Positions 9,390-17,905 are shown, counted from the first letter of the stretch. The stretch: DNA of 64,000 bases from JBFISM01 sp041608535 (GCA_041608535.1 JBFISM010000003.1:3650-67649); one strand, 5' to 3'. Program-made: numbers and translations. The notes: generated from the letters alone by a model not told the origin.

Positions 9390-10088
9390 ATGTGCGGCCG
9401 GTTCGTGCAGTCGGCGGAGCCGGAGACCTATGCCGAGCTCTTCGACGTGGATCGCATCGTCGCCGACCGGCTGCCCCCCTCGTACAACGTGGCCCCGACC
9501 GACCCGGTCTACGCCGTCGCCGAACACGACGGAGAGCGGCTGCTCGGGTCATTTCGTTGGGGCTTGATCCCGTTCTGGGCCAAGGACCGACGAATCGCCG
9601 CCAAGAACATCAACGCCCGCAGCGAAACCGCAGCAACGAAGAGCACGTTTCGTGAGTCATTCGCCAAACGACGTTGCCTGATCCCGGCGGAGGGATTCTA
9701 CGAGTGGCAACCACGGCCCAAGGGCAAGCTGCCCCACTACGTGCATGGGGTGGAGCAGCCGCTGGCCCTCGCCGGGCTGTGGGCGACGTGGCGAGATCCC
9801 GAAACTGACGAGCGAGTGCGCAGCTGCTCGATCCTCACCGGAGCCCCCAACGCCAAGGTCCGGTCCATCCACGACCGCATGCCGGTGATCCTCCCGGCAA
9901 CCGCGTGGTCGATGTGGCTCGACCGAGACATGCAGGATCCCGCGAGGGCACAAGCCCTCTTACGTCCCGCCGATCCTGAGATCATGGACGTGCACCCGGT
10001 CTCGACGCTCGTGAACAAAGTGGCCAACAACGTCCCGGAGCTCATCGAGCCACTCACCACCGGTGCGGTCGATCAAGAGCTCGGCTGA
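9390..10088 (+). CDS. SRAP-domain abasic-site shield protein (YedK/HMCES-like)
   Basis: This protein forms a thiazolidine crosslink to abasic sites in single-stranded DNA and so protects them from cleavage. The start is fixed by function: translation from the ATG at 9390 gives MCGRF, and the Cys at position 2 must become the N-terminal nucleophile. A GGAGG site lies about 10 nt upstream. The other conserved residues are present: NARSET with the Asn/Arg/Glu set, IPAEGFYEW with the catalytic Glu, and HDRMPVIL with the His. The length is 232 residues, usual for the family. The open frame extends upstream to 9249, but that start would hide the Cys. It overlaps the next minus-strand gene by 16 nt. 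Confidence 0.93.
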   Translation: MCGRFVQSAEPETYAELFDVDRIVADRLPPSYNVAPTDPVYAVAEHDGERLLGSFRWGLIPFWAKDRRIAAKNINARSETAATKSTFRESFAKRRCLIPAEGFYEWQPRPKGKLPHYVHGVEQPLALAGLWATWRDPETDERVRSCSILTGAPNAKVRSIHDRMPVILPATAWSMWLDRDMQDPARAQALLRPADPEIMDVHPVSTLVNKVANNVPELIEPLTTGAVDQELG

Positions 10089-10435
10089 CCCCGCTCCACG
10101 GACACGAGCACTCCGAGGGCCGCGCCGCCGAGCCCGAGCACGATCGCCTGGCCCACGGGACCCAGCGCGGGCAGGAGTCGGGCACTGCCGAGACCGCCGA
10201 AGAGGTTGAGGACGAGCGCGATCACCGCGGTGTTGATCGCACCTGCGGCTCCAGCTCCTGTCGCCACCGGCCGTGGCAGAGGGCCGCCGGCCAACCGGTA
10301 GGCGACCGGTACCGAGAAGGCGATCAGCACGGGGAACAGCACGAAATCGCTGTCGGGACGGAAGTAATTGGCCGTGACCCAGGCCGCAGCGAAGATGCCC
10401 GAGATGTAGATGTACGGATTGCGCCTCCGGTCCAC
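10073..10435 (-). CDS. Small polytopic membrane protein, 120 aa
   Basis: I do not recognise this protein. It begins with a basic MDRRRNPYIY segment and then has about three or four hydrophobic helices (around residues 11-25, 33-50, 63-80 and 90-112), ending in a short polar tail. The GTG start is at 10435. It is probably co-transcribed with the small membrane protein encoded just upstream (10475-10651). Its 3' end overlaps the convergent SRAP gene by 16 nt, which is unusual but possible. Confidence 0.6.
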   Translation of the reverse strand: MDRRRNPYIYISGIFAAAWVTANYFRPDSDFVLFPVLIAFSVPVAYRLAGGPLPRPVATGAGAAGAINTAVIALVLNLFGGLGSARLLPALGPVGQAIVLGLGGAALGVLVSVERGQPSS

Positions 10436-10474
10436 GGCTGCGCATCGTAAAGAGCCATGGCGGCGTCATGGCGA

Positions 10475-10651
10475 TCAATGCAGGGCGCGCAACCCGATTG
10501 CTCCGTACCCGACGAGCCACAGACCCACGACGACCGTACGCCACTCCGGTTGGCGACGCAGTACGACGAGCGCGGTGATCGCCGCCGCGGCGATGACAAG
10601 GAGCTGCGCCAGCACTCCGGAGTCGGTGGCAGGGAACAGGAGATCGTGCAT
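10475..10651 (-). CDS. Very small membrane protein, 58 aa
   Basis: The ATG at 10651 opens a 58-residue frame beginning MHDLLFPATDSG, followed by two predicted membrane helices (residues 13-30 and 38-54) around a basic RRQPEWR loop that fits a helical hairpin. The open frame extends further upstream to 10717, but that would overlap the divergent DUF454 gene and its promoter. It lies 39 nt upstream of the other small membrane gene, so the two may be one transcript. Function unknown. Confidence 0.5.
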   Translation of the reverse strand: MHDLLFPATDSGVLAQLLVIAAAAITALVVLRRQPEWRTVVVGLWLVGYGAIGLRALH

Positions 10652-10715
10652 GGTTGCGATTGTTGTTTCGCACGCCCGACTGCCCGTCGGGCCAGTTGGT
10701 CGATAGTCTGACGCC

Positions 10716-11150
10716 ATGGTGGACCAAGCTCAGGTGTCCGACAAGCGATCCGTCCGGGTCCTCTTCTCGGTGCTCGGCTTCATCTTCCTGGCGTTGGGCA
10801 TCGCCGGCATCTTCATCCCTGTTCTCCCCACCACCATCAACATCATCATCGCCGCGTACTTCTTCTTCAGGTCGAACGATCGGATGTACCGCTGGTTGAT
10901 CGAGCATCCCCGCTTTGGCCCCGCACTACGCGATTACCGGGCCGGGCTCGGCGTACCCCGCAAGGCCAAGATCTACGCCATCGCCACCATTGCAGTCACG
11001 TTTGCCGTCACGATGACCATCGCCGTGACCTCGTTGTGGGGACGCATGATCATGGCCGCAACGGCCGCCGCCATCTCCGCATACATCCTCTCCCGCCCCA
11101 CCAAGGAGAAGGTGGTCGCCGCCCGCAGCGGGCAGCTGGTGAGCGAGTGA
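10716..11150 (+). CDS. DUF454 (YbaN-like) inner-membrane protein
   Basis: The 144-residue protein shows the YbaN/DUF454 pattern: a first helix ending in GIFIPVLPTT, a second helix leading to the conserved F-R-S segment (FFRSNDRMYRWLIEHPRFGP) and RDYRAGLGVPRKAK, and then two more helices. The C-terminus is cytoplasmic and polar. The family function is not known. A TAGTCT hexamer 6 nt before the ATG suggests a leaderless mRNA. Confidence 0.82.
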   Translation: MVDQAQVSDKRSVRVLFSVLGFIFLALGIAGIFIPVLPTTINIIIAAYFFFRSNDRMYRWLIEHPRFGPALRDYRAGLGVPRKAKIYAIATIAVTFAVTMTIAVTSLWGRMIMAATAAAISAYILSRPTKEKVVAARSGQLVSE

Positions 11151-11347
11151 TCGGTCGTTCCCCGGCAGAGCCCTCGCCTCTTGCCCTAAGCTCCGGACGG
11201 CTTTAGTAGCGGGCGGAGAAGCCGGTGCTACCGGCACCCGGTACGGGGCCGAGATCGAGGGTCGTTCGCAAGAGCGGCCCTCGTTGGCGTGGTGATCCTG
11301 GTTCGCCGTCCTTGCCGAACCCGTCTCCGAGTCATAGCCTGCTGGGT

Positions 11348-11587
11348 ATGGAGCGCATCCGCGTCGAGTTGGACAAGGAATGGTTGTCGGTTCCCGACAT
11401 CTGCGAGTACATGGACGTGTCGGCCTTCGTGGTGACCAGCCAGCTGCGTTCGGGAACCCTGCCCGGGGTGAAGTTCGGGCGTGAGTGGCGGATCTCGCGA
11501 CGCGACTTCGAGGACTGGATCAACATGCAGCGCTTTGCCGCTGCCTCCCGCACAGAAGGTTCCGGCGACGGCGCCCCGTCCCCCTGA
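11348..11587 (+). CDS. Small helix-turn-helix (excisionase/MerR-like) DNA-binding protein
   Basis: This 79-residue protein is almost entirely a winged HTH_17 domain: WLSVPDICEYMDVSAFVVTSQLRSG forms the helix-turn-helix, GVKFGREWRISRRDFEDWI the wing and last helix. Such proteins act as small transcription factors or recombination directionality factors; no integrase is nearby, so regulation is more likely. The ATG at 11348 has a TAGCCT -10-like box 7 nt upstream. The frame is open further upstream but without domain support. The 200-nt gap before it contains only a short GC-rich hairpin. Confidence 0.8.
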   Translation: MERIRVELDKEWLSVPDICEYMDVSAFVVTSQLRSGTLPGVKFGREWRISRRDFEDWINMQRFAAASRTEGSGDGAPSP

Positions 11588-11670
11588 GCGGCTACGTTGA
11601 AGCCGACGGCGAAGGGCACGGCGACGCAACGGATGGCACAGCCGCACCCACGAGACACGGAGCAGGCTTG

Positions 11671-12165
11671 ATGGATCACGAACCAGTGGGCGGCGAGCCG
11701 CTCGAGCCGATTCCGGTCGATGCCGCCGACACCACTTTGCCGAAGCGCAAGCGGGATGCCACCGGCGTGCTCAACATCGCCATGGTGGTGTACATCTTCA
11801 TCAACCTGTTGTTCGCACTGCCATTGGTGATCTTCCCAGCCACCTTCTTCGACGTCATCGGTCTGAGTGACGAAACGTCATCGCAGCTCGGCGGACTGCG
11901 CTGGGTGGGGGCGGTGTTGCTGGCGTGGGCCATATCCGGAATCCTCGTGCTGGCCCGCCCGGGCGGCCGTGCCATCTTCGTCACCACCGGTGCACTGCAG
12001 CTCACGCTGGCCGCTCTCGCTTTCCTCTACAGCTGGTCGATCCGGGAGTTCGAGTGGGACACCTGGTACCACCTGCTGGCCACGGCGGTGCTCGTGGCCG
12101 GCTCGCTCGTGTTGTGGTGGGCGCGGCTGGTCGGCCGGCGTGTCTTCAAGCCCGCCGACGTCTGA
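11671..12165 (+). CDS. Four-helix membrane protein, 164 aa
   Basis: I do not recognise a specific family. The protein has a polar acidic N-terminus of about 30 residues, then four hydrophobic helices (around residues 32-53, 68-90, 96-115 and 125-145) and a short basic tail. The ATG at 11671 is preceded by a weak GGAGC site. It is followed 1 nt later by the MobA-like gene, so the two are probably co-translated. Function unknown. Confidence 0.65.
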   Translation: MDHEPVGGEPLEPIPVDAADTTLPKRKRDATGVLNIAMVVYIFINLLFALPLVIFPATFFDVIGLSDETSSQLGGLRWVGAVLLAWAISGILVLARPGGRAIFVTTGALQLTLAALAFLYSWSIREFEWDTWYHLLATAVLVAGSLVLWWARLVGRRVFKPADV

Positions 12166-12166
12166 C

Positions 12167-12763
12167 ATGGCGGACGGGGTGCGGCCGGTCGTCGTGGCGA
12201 CCGAGCCGGGAAGGGGGTTTCCCGATGGCCGCTGGCTGGCGAGGTGGGGTGGCACCACGTTGCTCGACCATGTCTTGACACAGGTGCGGGGCTGGGAGCT
12301 GGGTGAGGGTCTCCTGATCCTCGGAGAGGGTGCGGAAACGATCGTCGATCGGATCGACTACTCCGGTTTCACGGTCATCATCGATCCGGAGTGGCGCGAG
12401 GGCACGGCCTCCTCGCTGCGCACCGGGTTCGATCTGCTGCAGCGGGAGAGCGAGACCGAGGCGGCGCTCGTCGTCAATGCCGCCCGTCCCGGGGTGTCAT
12501 CCAGTGTGGTCGATACGCTCCTGCAGGCGGCGGCCACGACGGACCGCCCCGCCGTGGTACCGAAGTATCGCTATGCCCTCGGCGAGCCGGTCGTGCTGGC
12601 TCGGTGGTTGTGGCCCCGGCTCGTCGGCGTCGAGCGCACCGCTTCGCTGACGAACGCTCTGGAGTCACACCGGGAATGGATCCACGAGGTGTGGATCGAC
12701 CAGGTGCCGCCTCCCATCGTGGACACTCCGGAGGCCCTGGCGGCGGTGGCGCCGCGCCGTTGA
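12167..12763 (+). CDS. MobA/MocA-like nucleotidyltransferase
   Basis: The 198-residue protein resembles the NTP_transf_3 fold of molybdenum cofactor cytidylyl- and guanylyltransferases. It has a basic/hydroxy loop near the N-terminus (EPGRGFPDGRWLARWGGTTLLDHVL), WREGTASSLRTG and a central ALVVNAARPGVS where MobA has a catalytic Asp-rich segment. The classic LAGGxSxRxG motif is poorly conserved, so nucleotide specificity is uncertain. The start overlaps the upstream membrane protein region by spacing only (1 nt apart). No molybdoenzyme gene is in the window. Confidence 0.6.
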   Translation: MADGVRPVVVATEPGRGFPDGRWLARWGGTTLLDHVLTQVRGWELGEGLLILGEGAETIVDRIDYSGFTVIIDPEWREGTASSLRTGFDLLQRESETEAALVVNAARPGVSSSVVDTLLQAAATTDRPAVVPKYRYALGEPVVLARWLWPRLVGVERTASLTNALESHREWIHEVWIDQVPPPIVDTPEALAAVAPRR

Positions 12764-12890
12764 GAAGGCAAACCCAGAACGGGTGGGCGGCGCCGGGGTC
12801 TCTTGGCGGGGCCGCCGGGGCCGCGGGTATGCTCGCTTGGCCAACCTACGGGGGGCGCCGACGCCACCAGCTCGACGGGAAGGACGGACG

Positions 12891-13295
12891 ATGGCCTCAA
12901 TCGATGCGATCGAGGGAATCGGGCACGCTCAGGCGACCAAGCTTCGCAAGGCACGCATCAGGACCACGGAAGCGTTGCTGAGAGCTGCGGCCACCCGAGC
13001 CGGCCGCAGATCCGTCGCTGAGGCAACCGGACTCTCCGAGCAGCAGGTACTGGCGTGGGTGAATCGTGCCGACCTCATGCGGGTGAAGGGGGTTGGCGAG
13101 GAATACTCCGATCTGCTCGAAGCTGCCGGAGTGGACACCGTACGCGAGCTGCGACGACGCAACGCCGCCAACCTGCTCACCACGATGATCGAGGTCAACG
13201 CCAAGAAGCGTCTCGTGCGGAGGCTGCCCACGCTGGGGATGGTGGAGCGCTGGGTCGATCACGCCAAGGACTTGGATCCGGTCGTCGCCCACTGA
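12891..13295 (+). CDS. DUF4332 helix-hairpin-helix protein
   Basis: The 134-residue protein has two HhH-like units: IEGIGHAQATKLRKARI near the N-terminus and MRVKGVGEEYSDLLEAAGV in the middle, followed by TVRELRRRNAANLLTTM. This is the DUF4332 arrangement, which probably contacts nucleic acid non-specifically. The ATG at 12891 is chosen because a GGGAAGGA site lies just upstream and the family starts here; the upstream extension to 12783 is low-complexity. A strong hairpin terminator follows. Confidence 0.82.
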   Translation: MASIDAIEGIGHAQATKLRKARIRTTEALLRAAATRAGRRSVAEATGLSEQQVLAWVNRADLMRVKGVGEEYSDLLEAAGVDTVRELRRRNAANLLTTMIEVNAKKRLVRRLPTLGMVERWVDHAKDLDPVVAH

Positions 13296-13388
13296 TCCCG
13301 GCTGCGGCGGCGATCGTCTCGGTGTGCGGCGAACACTTTGGTGCGCCGTGATCGTCGGGTGTACACCGTCGCCGCTCCAACACGATCG

Positions 13389-13416
13389 CGGGCCCCGGCA
13401 GTGCTGCCGGGGCCCG
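13389..13416. terminator. Bidirectional hairpin terminator
   Basis: A nearly perfect palindrome of 13 pairs, with arms CGGGCCCCGGCAG and CTGCCGGGGCCCG, lies between two convergent genes. There is no T-run, which is common for high-GC actinobacterial terminators. Confidence 0.75.
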
Positions 13417-13444
13417 TTGCGACGGTTCGTGTTCGGGTGAGCCG

Positions 13445-14071
13445 CTACTTCTTGGCGGCCGCAGGCTTGCGTGCCGTGGTCTTCTTGGCAGCCGGCGTCT
13501 TCTTGGTTGCGGAAGACTTCGACGCCGCCGTCTCGGACGAGGTGCTCTTGGCGCCACTCGTCGTGGTTGCCGCCGACTTGGCTGTCGTCCGCTTCGCCGC
13601 GGTCGTCCTGGCGGCGGTCGTCTTGGTCGCGGTCGTCTTCTTCGCCGGGGTCTTCTTGGCTGACGTCTTCGTGGCCGGCTTGTTGGCAGGCGTCTTCTTG
13701 CCGACCGTCTTCGGGCCCTCGACGGCCACCTTCTCCGGCGCCGGCTTCCCCTCGCTCGGCGTGAAGTTCTCTCGCCAGCTGTCCAGTGCAGCGTCGAGCT
13801 GGTCGCGCAGCTTGCCGACTCGGTCCTGGACCTTGTCCATGTCGACCCGGTGCTGGATCTCCTCGACCACGGTGCCGTTCTGGAACCGCTTGGCGATCTT
13901 GGCGCCCTCCTTTGCCGATTCGTCGTACCGGCTCTGCGCCTGCTCGACGATGCGGTCGGCGATCTCCGAGACCTTGGACATGTACTCCTCGGCCATGCGG
14001 CGCGCCACGACCGGGGCGCCGAGGCTGGAGTGAACGGCCTTGATCACGATCTTCTTTTGGGTATCGAACAT
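13445..14071 (-). CDS. HBHA-like protein with lysine/alanine/threonine-rich tail
   Basis: This 208-residue protein has an N-terminal amphipathic, coiled-coil-like half (residues 15-115; LGAPVVARRMAEEYMSKV and following) and a C-terminal half built of KKTPA, TTAKK and TTAAK repeats ending in KKTTARKPAAAKK. The layout matches mycobacterial heparin-binding haemagglutinin HbhA, and the tail also resembles histone H1. Known roles of this type are surface adhesion, envelope or lipid contact, or DNA binding. It directly follows a small XRE regulator with no gap, as hbhA (Rv0475) follows Rv0474 in Mycobacterium tuberculosis, which supports the HbhA reading. It is 208 residues against 199 for HbhA. 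Confidence 0.7.
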   Translation of the reverse strand: MFDTQKKIVIKAVHSSLGAPVVARRMAEEYMSKVSEIADRIVEQAQSRYDESAKEGAKIAKRFQNGTVVEEIQHRVDMDKVQDRVGKLRDQLDAALDSWRENFTPSEGKPAPEKVAVEGPKTVGKKTPANKPATKTSAKKTPAKKTTATKTTAARTTAAKRTTAKSAATTTSGAKSTSSETAASKSSATKKTPAAKKTTARKPAAAKK

Positions 14072-14419
14072 CTAGGTGCTCTCCTCTGCTGTGTCGCCGA
14101 CGAAGCTCAGGTAGATCTGCGTCAGCGCCTGTTTTTGCGATGAACTCAATATGGTGTCGGCGCCGATCGCCTCGAGAACGTCCGGCTGCTCCAAGCCCTC
14201 GATGAGACCTGCTTTCTCATACAGCGCTTCGGCGCGTATCGACAGGGCACGTGCGATCGACTTGAGGATCTCGGCGGACGGGTTGCGCAGTCCACGCTCG
14301 ATCTGGCTCAGATACGGGTTGGAGATTCCTGCGGTCTCGGCGAGCTTGCGCAGCGACATGGCACTGCGCTGTCGATGATCCCGGATGAACTCCCCCAACT
14401 CCGACAACGATTGTTTCAC
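14072..14419 (-). CDS. XRE-family transcriptional regulator
   Basis: The 115-residue protein carries a Cro/CI helix-turn-helix in residues 20-70: SLRKLAETAGISNPYLSQIERGLRNPS is the helix-turn-helix core. The rest is a short helical C-terminus. The open frame reaches an ATG at 14431, but that codon overlaps a consensus-like -10 box (TATGAT). The GTG at 14419, 7 nt below it, is the likely leaderless start. It ends directly at the start of the HBHA-like gene, so the two form an operon, and operator-like repeats in the promoter suggest autoregulation. Confidence 0.85.
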   Translation of the reverse strand: MKQSLSELGEFIRDHRQRSAMSLRKLAETAGISNPYLSQIERGLRNPSAEILKSIARALSIRAEALYEKAGLIEGLEQPDVLEAIGADTILSSSQKQALTQIYLSFVGDTAEEST

Positions 14420-14426
14420 GCTTGCA

Positions 14427-14474
14427 ATCATACAACACAGTGCTAACTACAGCAAGCGTTAGCTGCCAGCTAGC
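14427..14474 (-). promoter_or_regulatory. Promoter with operator-like repeats for the XRE/HBHA-like operon
   Basis: On the minus strand, TTGCTG (14450-14455) and TATGAT (14427-14432) are separated by exactly 17 nt. The half-site GCTAAC/GTTAGC occurs at 14442-14447 and 14458-14463 as an inverted repeat, with a third related copy GCTAGC at 14469-14474. The repeats overlap the -35 and spacer, which fits repression, probably by the XRE protein itself. Confidence 0.6.
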
Positions 14475-14548
14475 ACCCGTTCCGATGGTGGGCTGGTGGC
14501 AGCCACAGCTAGGTCGCAGCGACCTACCATGCTGCGCCGGAGGTAGCC

Positions 14549-15589
14549 GTGACGAGCCCCATGGGAGACGAGTCGTTGATCATCGTCATGCATGCATCGG
14601 CCACCGCAGACGACGTTGCTCACGTGGTCGAGCGTCTCGAAGCCGTCGGCGGCGCAGCTCACGTCTCGCAAGGCAAGGAACGCACTGTCATCGGTGCGAT
14701 CGGCGACCGGACACTCATCCAGCAGATTCCGTGGGAGGCGATGTCCGGGGTCGAGCGAGCGGTGCCCGTGCTCAAGCCGTTCAAATTCGTCAGCCGGGAC
14801 TTCCAGGCCGAGGACACCGTCGTCGACGTCAGCGGCGTGCCCGTCGGTGGCGACCACTTTGCGGTCATTGCCGGTCCGTGCGCGGTCGAGAGCCGCGACC
14901 AGCTCTTCACCGCCGCCGCAGCCGTGGCCGCCGCCGGTGCCACCATTCTTCGCGGCGACGCTTTCAAGCCACGTACGTCACCGTATTCCTTCCAGGGACT
15001 CGAAGAGGAAGGGCTGAAGCTGCTGGCAGAGGCGCGGGAGGAGTTCGGGCTTCCCTTCGTCGCCGAGGTGGTCGATCCGAGGCATGTCGAGCTGGTTGCC
15101 GGGTACGCCGATCTCATCCGCGTCGGCACCCGCAACATGGCCAATTTCACGTTGCTGAGCGAGCTGGGCAAACAGCAGCGTCCGGTGCTGCTCAAGCGCG
15201 GGTTCACTGCCACGATCGAGGAATGGCTCAACGCTGCGGAGTACATCTACAAGGAGGGCAACCACAACGTCATCATGTGCGAGCGGGGCATCCGCACCTT
15301 CGAGACTGCCACCCGCAACACGCTCGACATCTCCGCCGCACCGGTGCTGCGGGAGCTCTCCCACCTCCCGGTGATCATCGATCCGTCGCACTCCGGCGGG
15401 CACCGGCACCTCGTGGCGCCCCTCACCAGAGCCGCAGTGGTCAGCGGGGCCAACGGTTTCATGGTCGACGTGCACCCGTCGCCGGAGACCGCGCTCGTCG
15501 ACGGCGCTCAAGCCATCTTGCCGCGCGAGTTCGCTGTCCTCATGGACCAAGTGCGTCAGCTCGCCGCCGTGATGCACCTCGATCTGTAA
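14549..15589 (+). CDS. aroF: 3-deoxy-7-phosphoheptulonate (DAHP) synthase, type I-beta
   Basis: This enzyme condenses phosphoenolpyruvate and erythrose 4-phosphate in the first step of the shikimate pathway. The 346-residue protein has an N-terminal ferredoxin-like regulatory domain (residues 9-80) and a TIM barrel with AGPCAVES, RGDAFKPRTSPYSFQG, LIRVGTRNMANFTLL, LLKRGF, MCERGIRTFE and IIDPSHSGGHR, which carry the substrate and metal ligands. The N-terminal domain fits allosteric control in the AroG/AroF I-beta class. The start is GTG at 14549 with a GGAGG site upstream. The prephenate dehydrogenase gene follows after 12 nt. Confidence 0.95.
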   Translation: MTSPMGDESLIIVMHASATADDVAHVVERLEAVGGAAHVSQGKERTVIGAIGDRTLIQQIPWEAMSGVERAVPVLKPFKFVSRDFQAEDTVVDVSGVPVGGDHFAVIAGPCAVESRDQLFTAAAAVAAAGATILRGDAFKPRTSPYSFQGLEEEGLKLLAEAREEFGLPFVAEVVDPRHVELVAGYADLIRVGTRNMANFTLLSELGKQQRPVLLKRGFTATIEEWLNAAEYIYKEGNHNVIMCERGIRTFETATRNTLDISAAPVLRELSHLPVIIDPSHSGGHRHLVAPLTRAAVVSGANGFMVDVHPSPETALVDGAQAILPREFAVLMDQVRQLAAVMHLDL

Positions 15590-15601
15590 CCGCACACAGC
15601 C

Positions 15602-16636
15602 ATGACACGCAGCTCGGGGCGCATCGGGATCGCCGGGACCGGTCTCATCGGAGCCTCGATTGGTTTGGCGCTCGATCATCGCAGGCCCCTCGGCTGGGAT
15701 CCCGATCCCGCGGCGCTCGGAGCCGCCGCCGCAGCCGGCGCCGTCGAGCCGGTGGCAGGGTATGGGGATCTGCTGACCGCCGCCGTAGACGTTCTCGTCC
15801 TCGCCGGGCCACCGCGTGCGATCCTGGCGCAAGTCACCGATGCGCAAGCGGCCGACCACATCGGGCTCGTCATCGACGTCGCAGGGGTCAAGGCCCCCAT
15901 CCTCGCCGTCAACCGCTTTCCCCGGTTTGTTGGTACACATCCCATGGCCGGGCGGGAGACCTCCGGACCTGCTGCCGCCTCGGGGTCGCTCTTTCGGGGT
16001 GGGGCTTGGGTCGTGGTGCCGGACGGCGCAGCAGCAGCCGACGTCGCCACGGTGGAGTCGATCGTCGCCGAGACCGGTGCGCGGCCGATACGGATGCGCG
16101 GAGCCGACCACGACAGCGCCGTAGCGGCGATCTCCCATGTCCCGCAGCTGCTCGCCTCTACGCTGATGAACGAGGCGATGGCGCGCACCCAGGCCCTCGA
16201 CCTCGTAGCCGGAAGCTTCCGAGATCTCACCAGAGTCGCCGCCTCGGAGCCGGGATTGTGGCTGGAGGTGCTCGATGCCAATCGCAGCGAGGTGGTCTCG
16301 GTTCTCCGCGAGTACGTCGACCGGTTGGACCACGTCGCCTCGGCTCTCGACGGTCGCAGGATCGATGATGTGGCCCGGGTGCTCGACACGGCCCGTGCCG
16401 CCCGGCGTACGCTGGCGGCTCCGACGGCGGCGGTGCAGGTGGCACTCGCCGACCGGCCGGGTGAGCTGGCGCGAGTGGGTCGGGCGTTCGAGGCGAGCGG
16501 GGTCGACGTTCGCGACCTCCAGCTGCGTCACGCCCCCCACGGCGGCGGGGGCGTGCTCACCGTCTCGGTCCGCACCGATGACAAGGAAGCGATGCTCGCG
16601 GCCATGGAAGCCGAGGGGCTGCTGGTGCTCGACTGA
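15602..16636 (+). CDS. tyrA: Prephenate dehydrogenase with C-terminal ACT domain
   Basis: This enzyme oxidatively decarboxylates prephenate to 4-hydroxyphenylpyruvate for tyrosine synthesis. The 344-residue protein starts with an NAD-binding GTGLIGASIG loop (residues 11-20). It then has GTHPMAGRETSG, the conserved prephenate site, and AISHVPQLLASTL in the helical domain. An ACT-like regulatory domain (residues 275-344, VALADRPGELARVGRAFE) probably senses an aromatic amino acid. It is co-transcribed with the DAHP synthase gene, joining the first and last steps of aromatic synthesis. Confidence 0.92.
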   Translation: MTRSSGRIGIAGTGLIGASIGLALDHRRPLGWDPDPAALGAAAAAGAVEPVAGYGDLLTAAVDVLVLAGPPRAILAQVTDAQAADHIGLVIDVAGVKAPILAVNRFPRFVGTHPMAGRETSGPAAASGSLFRGGAWVVVPDGAAAADVATVESIVAETGARPIRMRGADHDSAVAAISHVPQLLASTLMNEAMARTQALDLVAGSFRDLTRVAASEPGLWLEVLDANRSEVVSVLREYVDRLDHVASALDGRRIDDVARVLDTARAARRTLAAPTAAVQVALADRPGELARVGRAFEASGVDVRDLQLRHAPHGGGGVLTVSVRTDDKEAMLAAMEAEGLLVLD

Positions 16637-16660
16637 GTCGCCGGCTGATCCGATGCTGCT

Positions 16661-17842
16661 CTAGCGTTCCAGGGCGCCGACCTGCATCAGCTCCAAGATC
16701 GCACCAGCGCCTATGGCGATGCCGGGCTCGATGCACTGCTCGTCGGCGTCGAATGTCGGCGAGTGGAGGTCCACGGTGGGACCGTCGACGGCACAACCCA
16801 ACCGGATCAGAGCGCCGCGCGCCGATTCGAGGAACCAGGAAAAGTCCTCAGAACCCAGGCTCTGATGCGAGGGACGCACGGCGTCGCGACCGAGAATGGC
16901 GCGCCCGGCGACGGCGAAAGCATCGATGACGGCGGGGTGGTTGACCACCGGAGGGGACCCTCGGAGATACTCCACTTCGACCTGCGCTCCGTGCGTGGCG
17001 GCGACATCGACGATCACCTCTTCAATGCGCTTTGGCATGTCACGCCACACGTCGAGATTGAACAAACGTATCGTGCCGCCCATCTCGATCTCGCTGGGGA
17101 CGACGTTGTCGGCGCGGCCTCCGGTGATGCGGCCGAACACGATGGCGAGCGGTTCGCGGGGATCGATCGTGCGACGCAGCAGCTCGGGCACCGTGAGGAC
17201 GATGTGTGCCGCTACTGCCACCAGGTCGACTGTCTGATGAGGGCGCGAGGTGTGACCACCGGGACCGAAGAGCCGCACGACCACCCGGTCGGCGGCACCG
17301 GTGATGGGGCCGCTGCGCAGGCCGATCGTGCCGGGGGGCATGGTGGGATCGACGTGGAATGCGGCGATGGTATCGATGCCGCTCGCCAAACCCTCGTTGA
17401 CCATGGTGAGAGCGCCACCGGGAATGTGCTCCTCTGCGGGCTGAAAGAGCATGCGGACCGCTCCCGGCAGCGGGTCCATGCGGTGCAGTGCGATCGCGAT
17501 GCCGACGCCCACTGCGGTGTGGACATCGTGCCCGCAGGCGTGCATCACACCGGGGTTGACCGAGCTGAACTCGAGGCCCGTCGCCTCGTGCAGCGGCAGG
17601 GCATCGAGGTCGCTGCGAAAAGCAATTTTGGGATCACCGGTACCCACGTCGACCCAGAGCCCGATGCCGTCGTCCCGGATCCGGGGCTCGAGGCCGGAAG
17701 CTCGCAGCGCCTCGGCTGCCAGACGAGTCGTATTCGTCTCATCCCAAGCTGTTTCCGGGTGACGGTGGATCTCGCGACGCAGGTCGATGGCTCCCGGCGC
17801 CACGGCAGCAGCCAGATCGAGGAGGGTTGCGGTGCGGCCCAT
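16661..17842 (-). CDS. M20-family amidohydrolase
   Basis: The 393-residue protein is a di-metal hydrolase of the IAA-amino-acid hydrolase/aminobenzoyl-glutamate/N-acyl amino acid type. It has RREIHRHPETAWDE, MHACGHDVHTA (metal ligands), FQPAEEHIPGGA (catalytic Glu), FHVDPTMPPG and, near the end, HQSLGSEDFSWFL. The dimerisation insertion is present. The open frame reaches 17974 but overlaps the divergent gene and lacks domain support. The ATG at 17842 begins MGRTATLLDLAAAV and has TACAAT 9 nt upstream. The substrate is unknown. Confidence 0.88.
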   Translation of the reverse strand: MGRTATLLDLAAAVAPGAIDLRREIHRHPETAWDETNTTRLAAEALRASGLEPRIRDDGIGLWVDVGTGDPKIAFRSDLDALPLHEATGLEFSSVNPGVMHACGHDVHTAVGVGIAIALHRMDPLPGAVRMLFQPAEEHIPGGALTMVNEGLASGIDTIAAFHVDPTMPPGTIGLRSGPITGAADRVVVRLFGPGGHTSRPHQTVDLVAVAAHIVLTVPELLRRTIDPREPLAIVFGRITGGRADNVVPSEIEMGGTIRLFNLDVWRDMPKRIEEVIVDVAATHGAQVEVEYLRGSPPVVNHPAVIDAFAVAGRAILGRDAVRPSHQSLGSEDFSWFLESARGALIRLGCAVDGPTVDLHSPTFDADEQCIEPGIAIGAGAILELMQVGALER

Positions 17843-17905
17843 GAGCGGCGCATTGTAGCTACCGGGAGCTTCGTGCTCGTGAGTCGATCGCATCAAGTAA
17901 CACGG

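Noticed and set aside
14422..16368. Plus-strand 648-codon ORF
   Set aside because: It lies in another frame over aroF and tyrA and is Arg/Ser-rich low-complexity sequence without a domain.
14978..16540. Minus-strand 520-codon ORF
   Set aside because: It is antisense to aroF and tyrA and has no recognisable motif.
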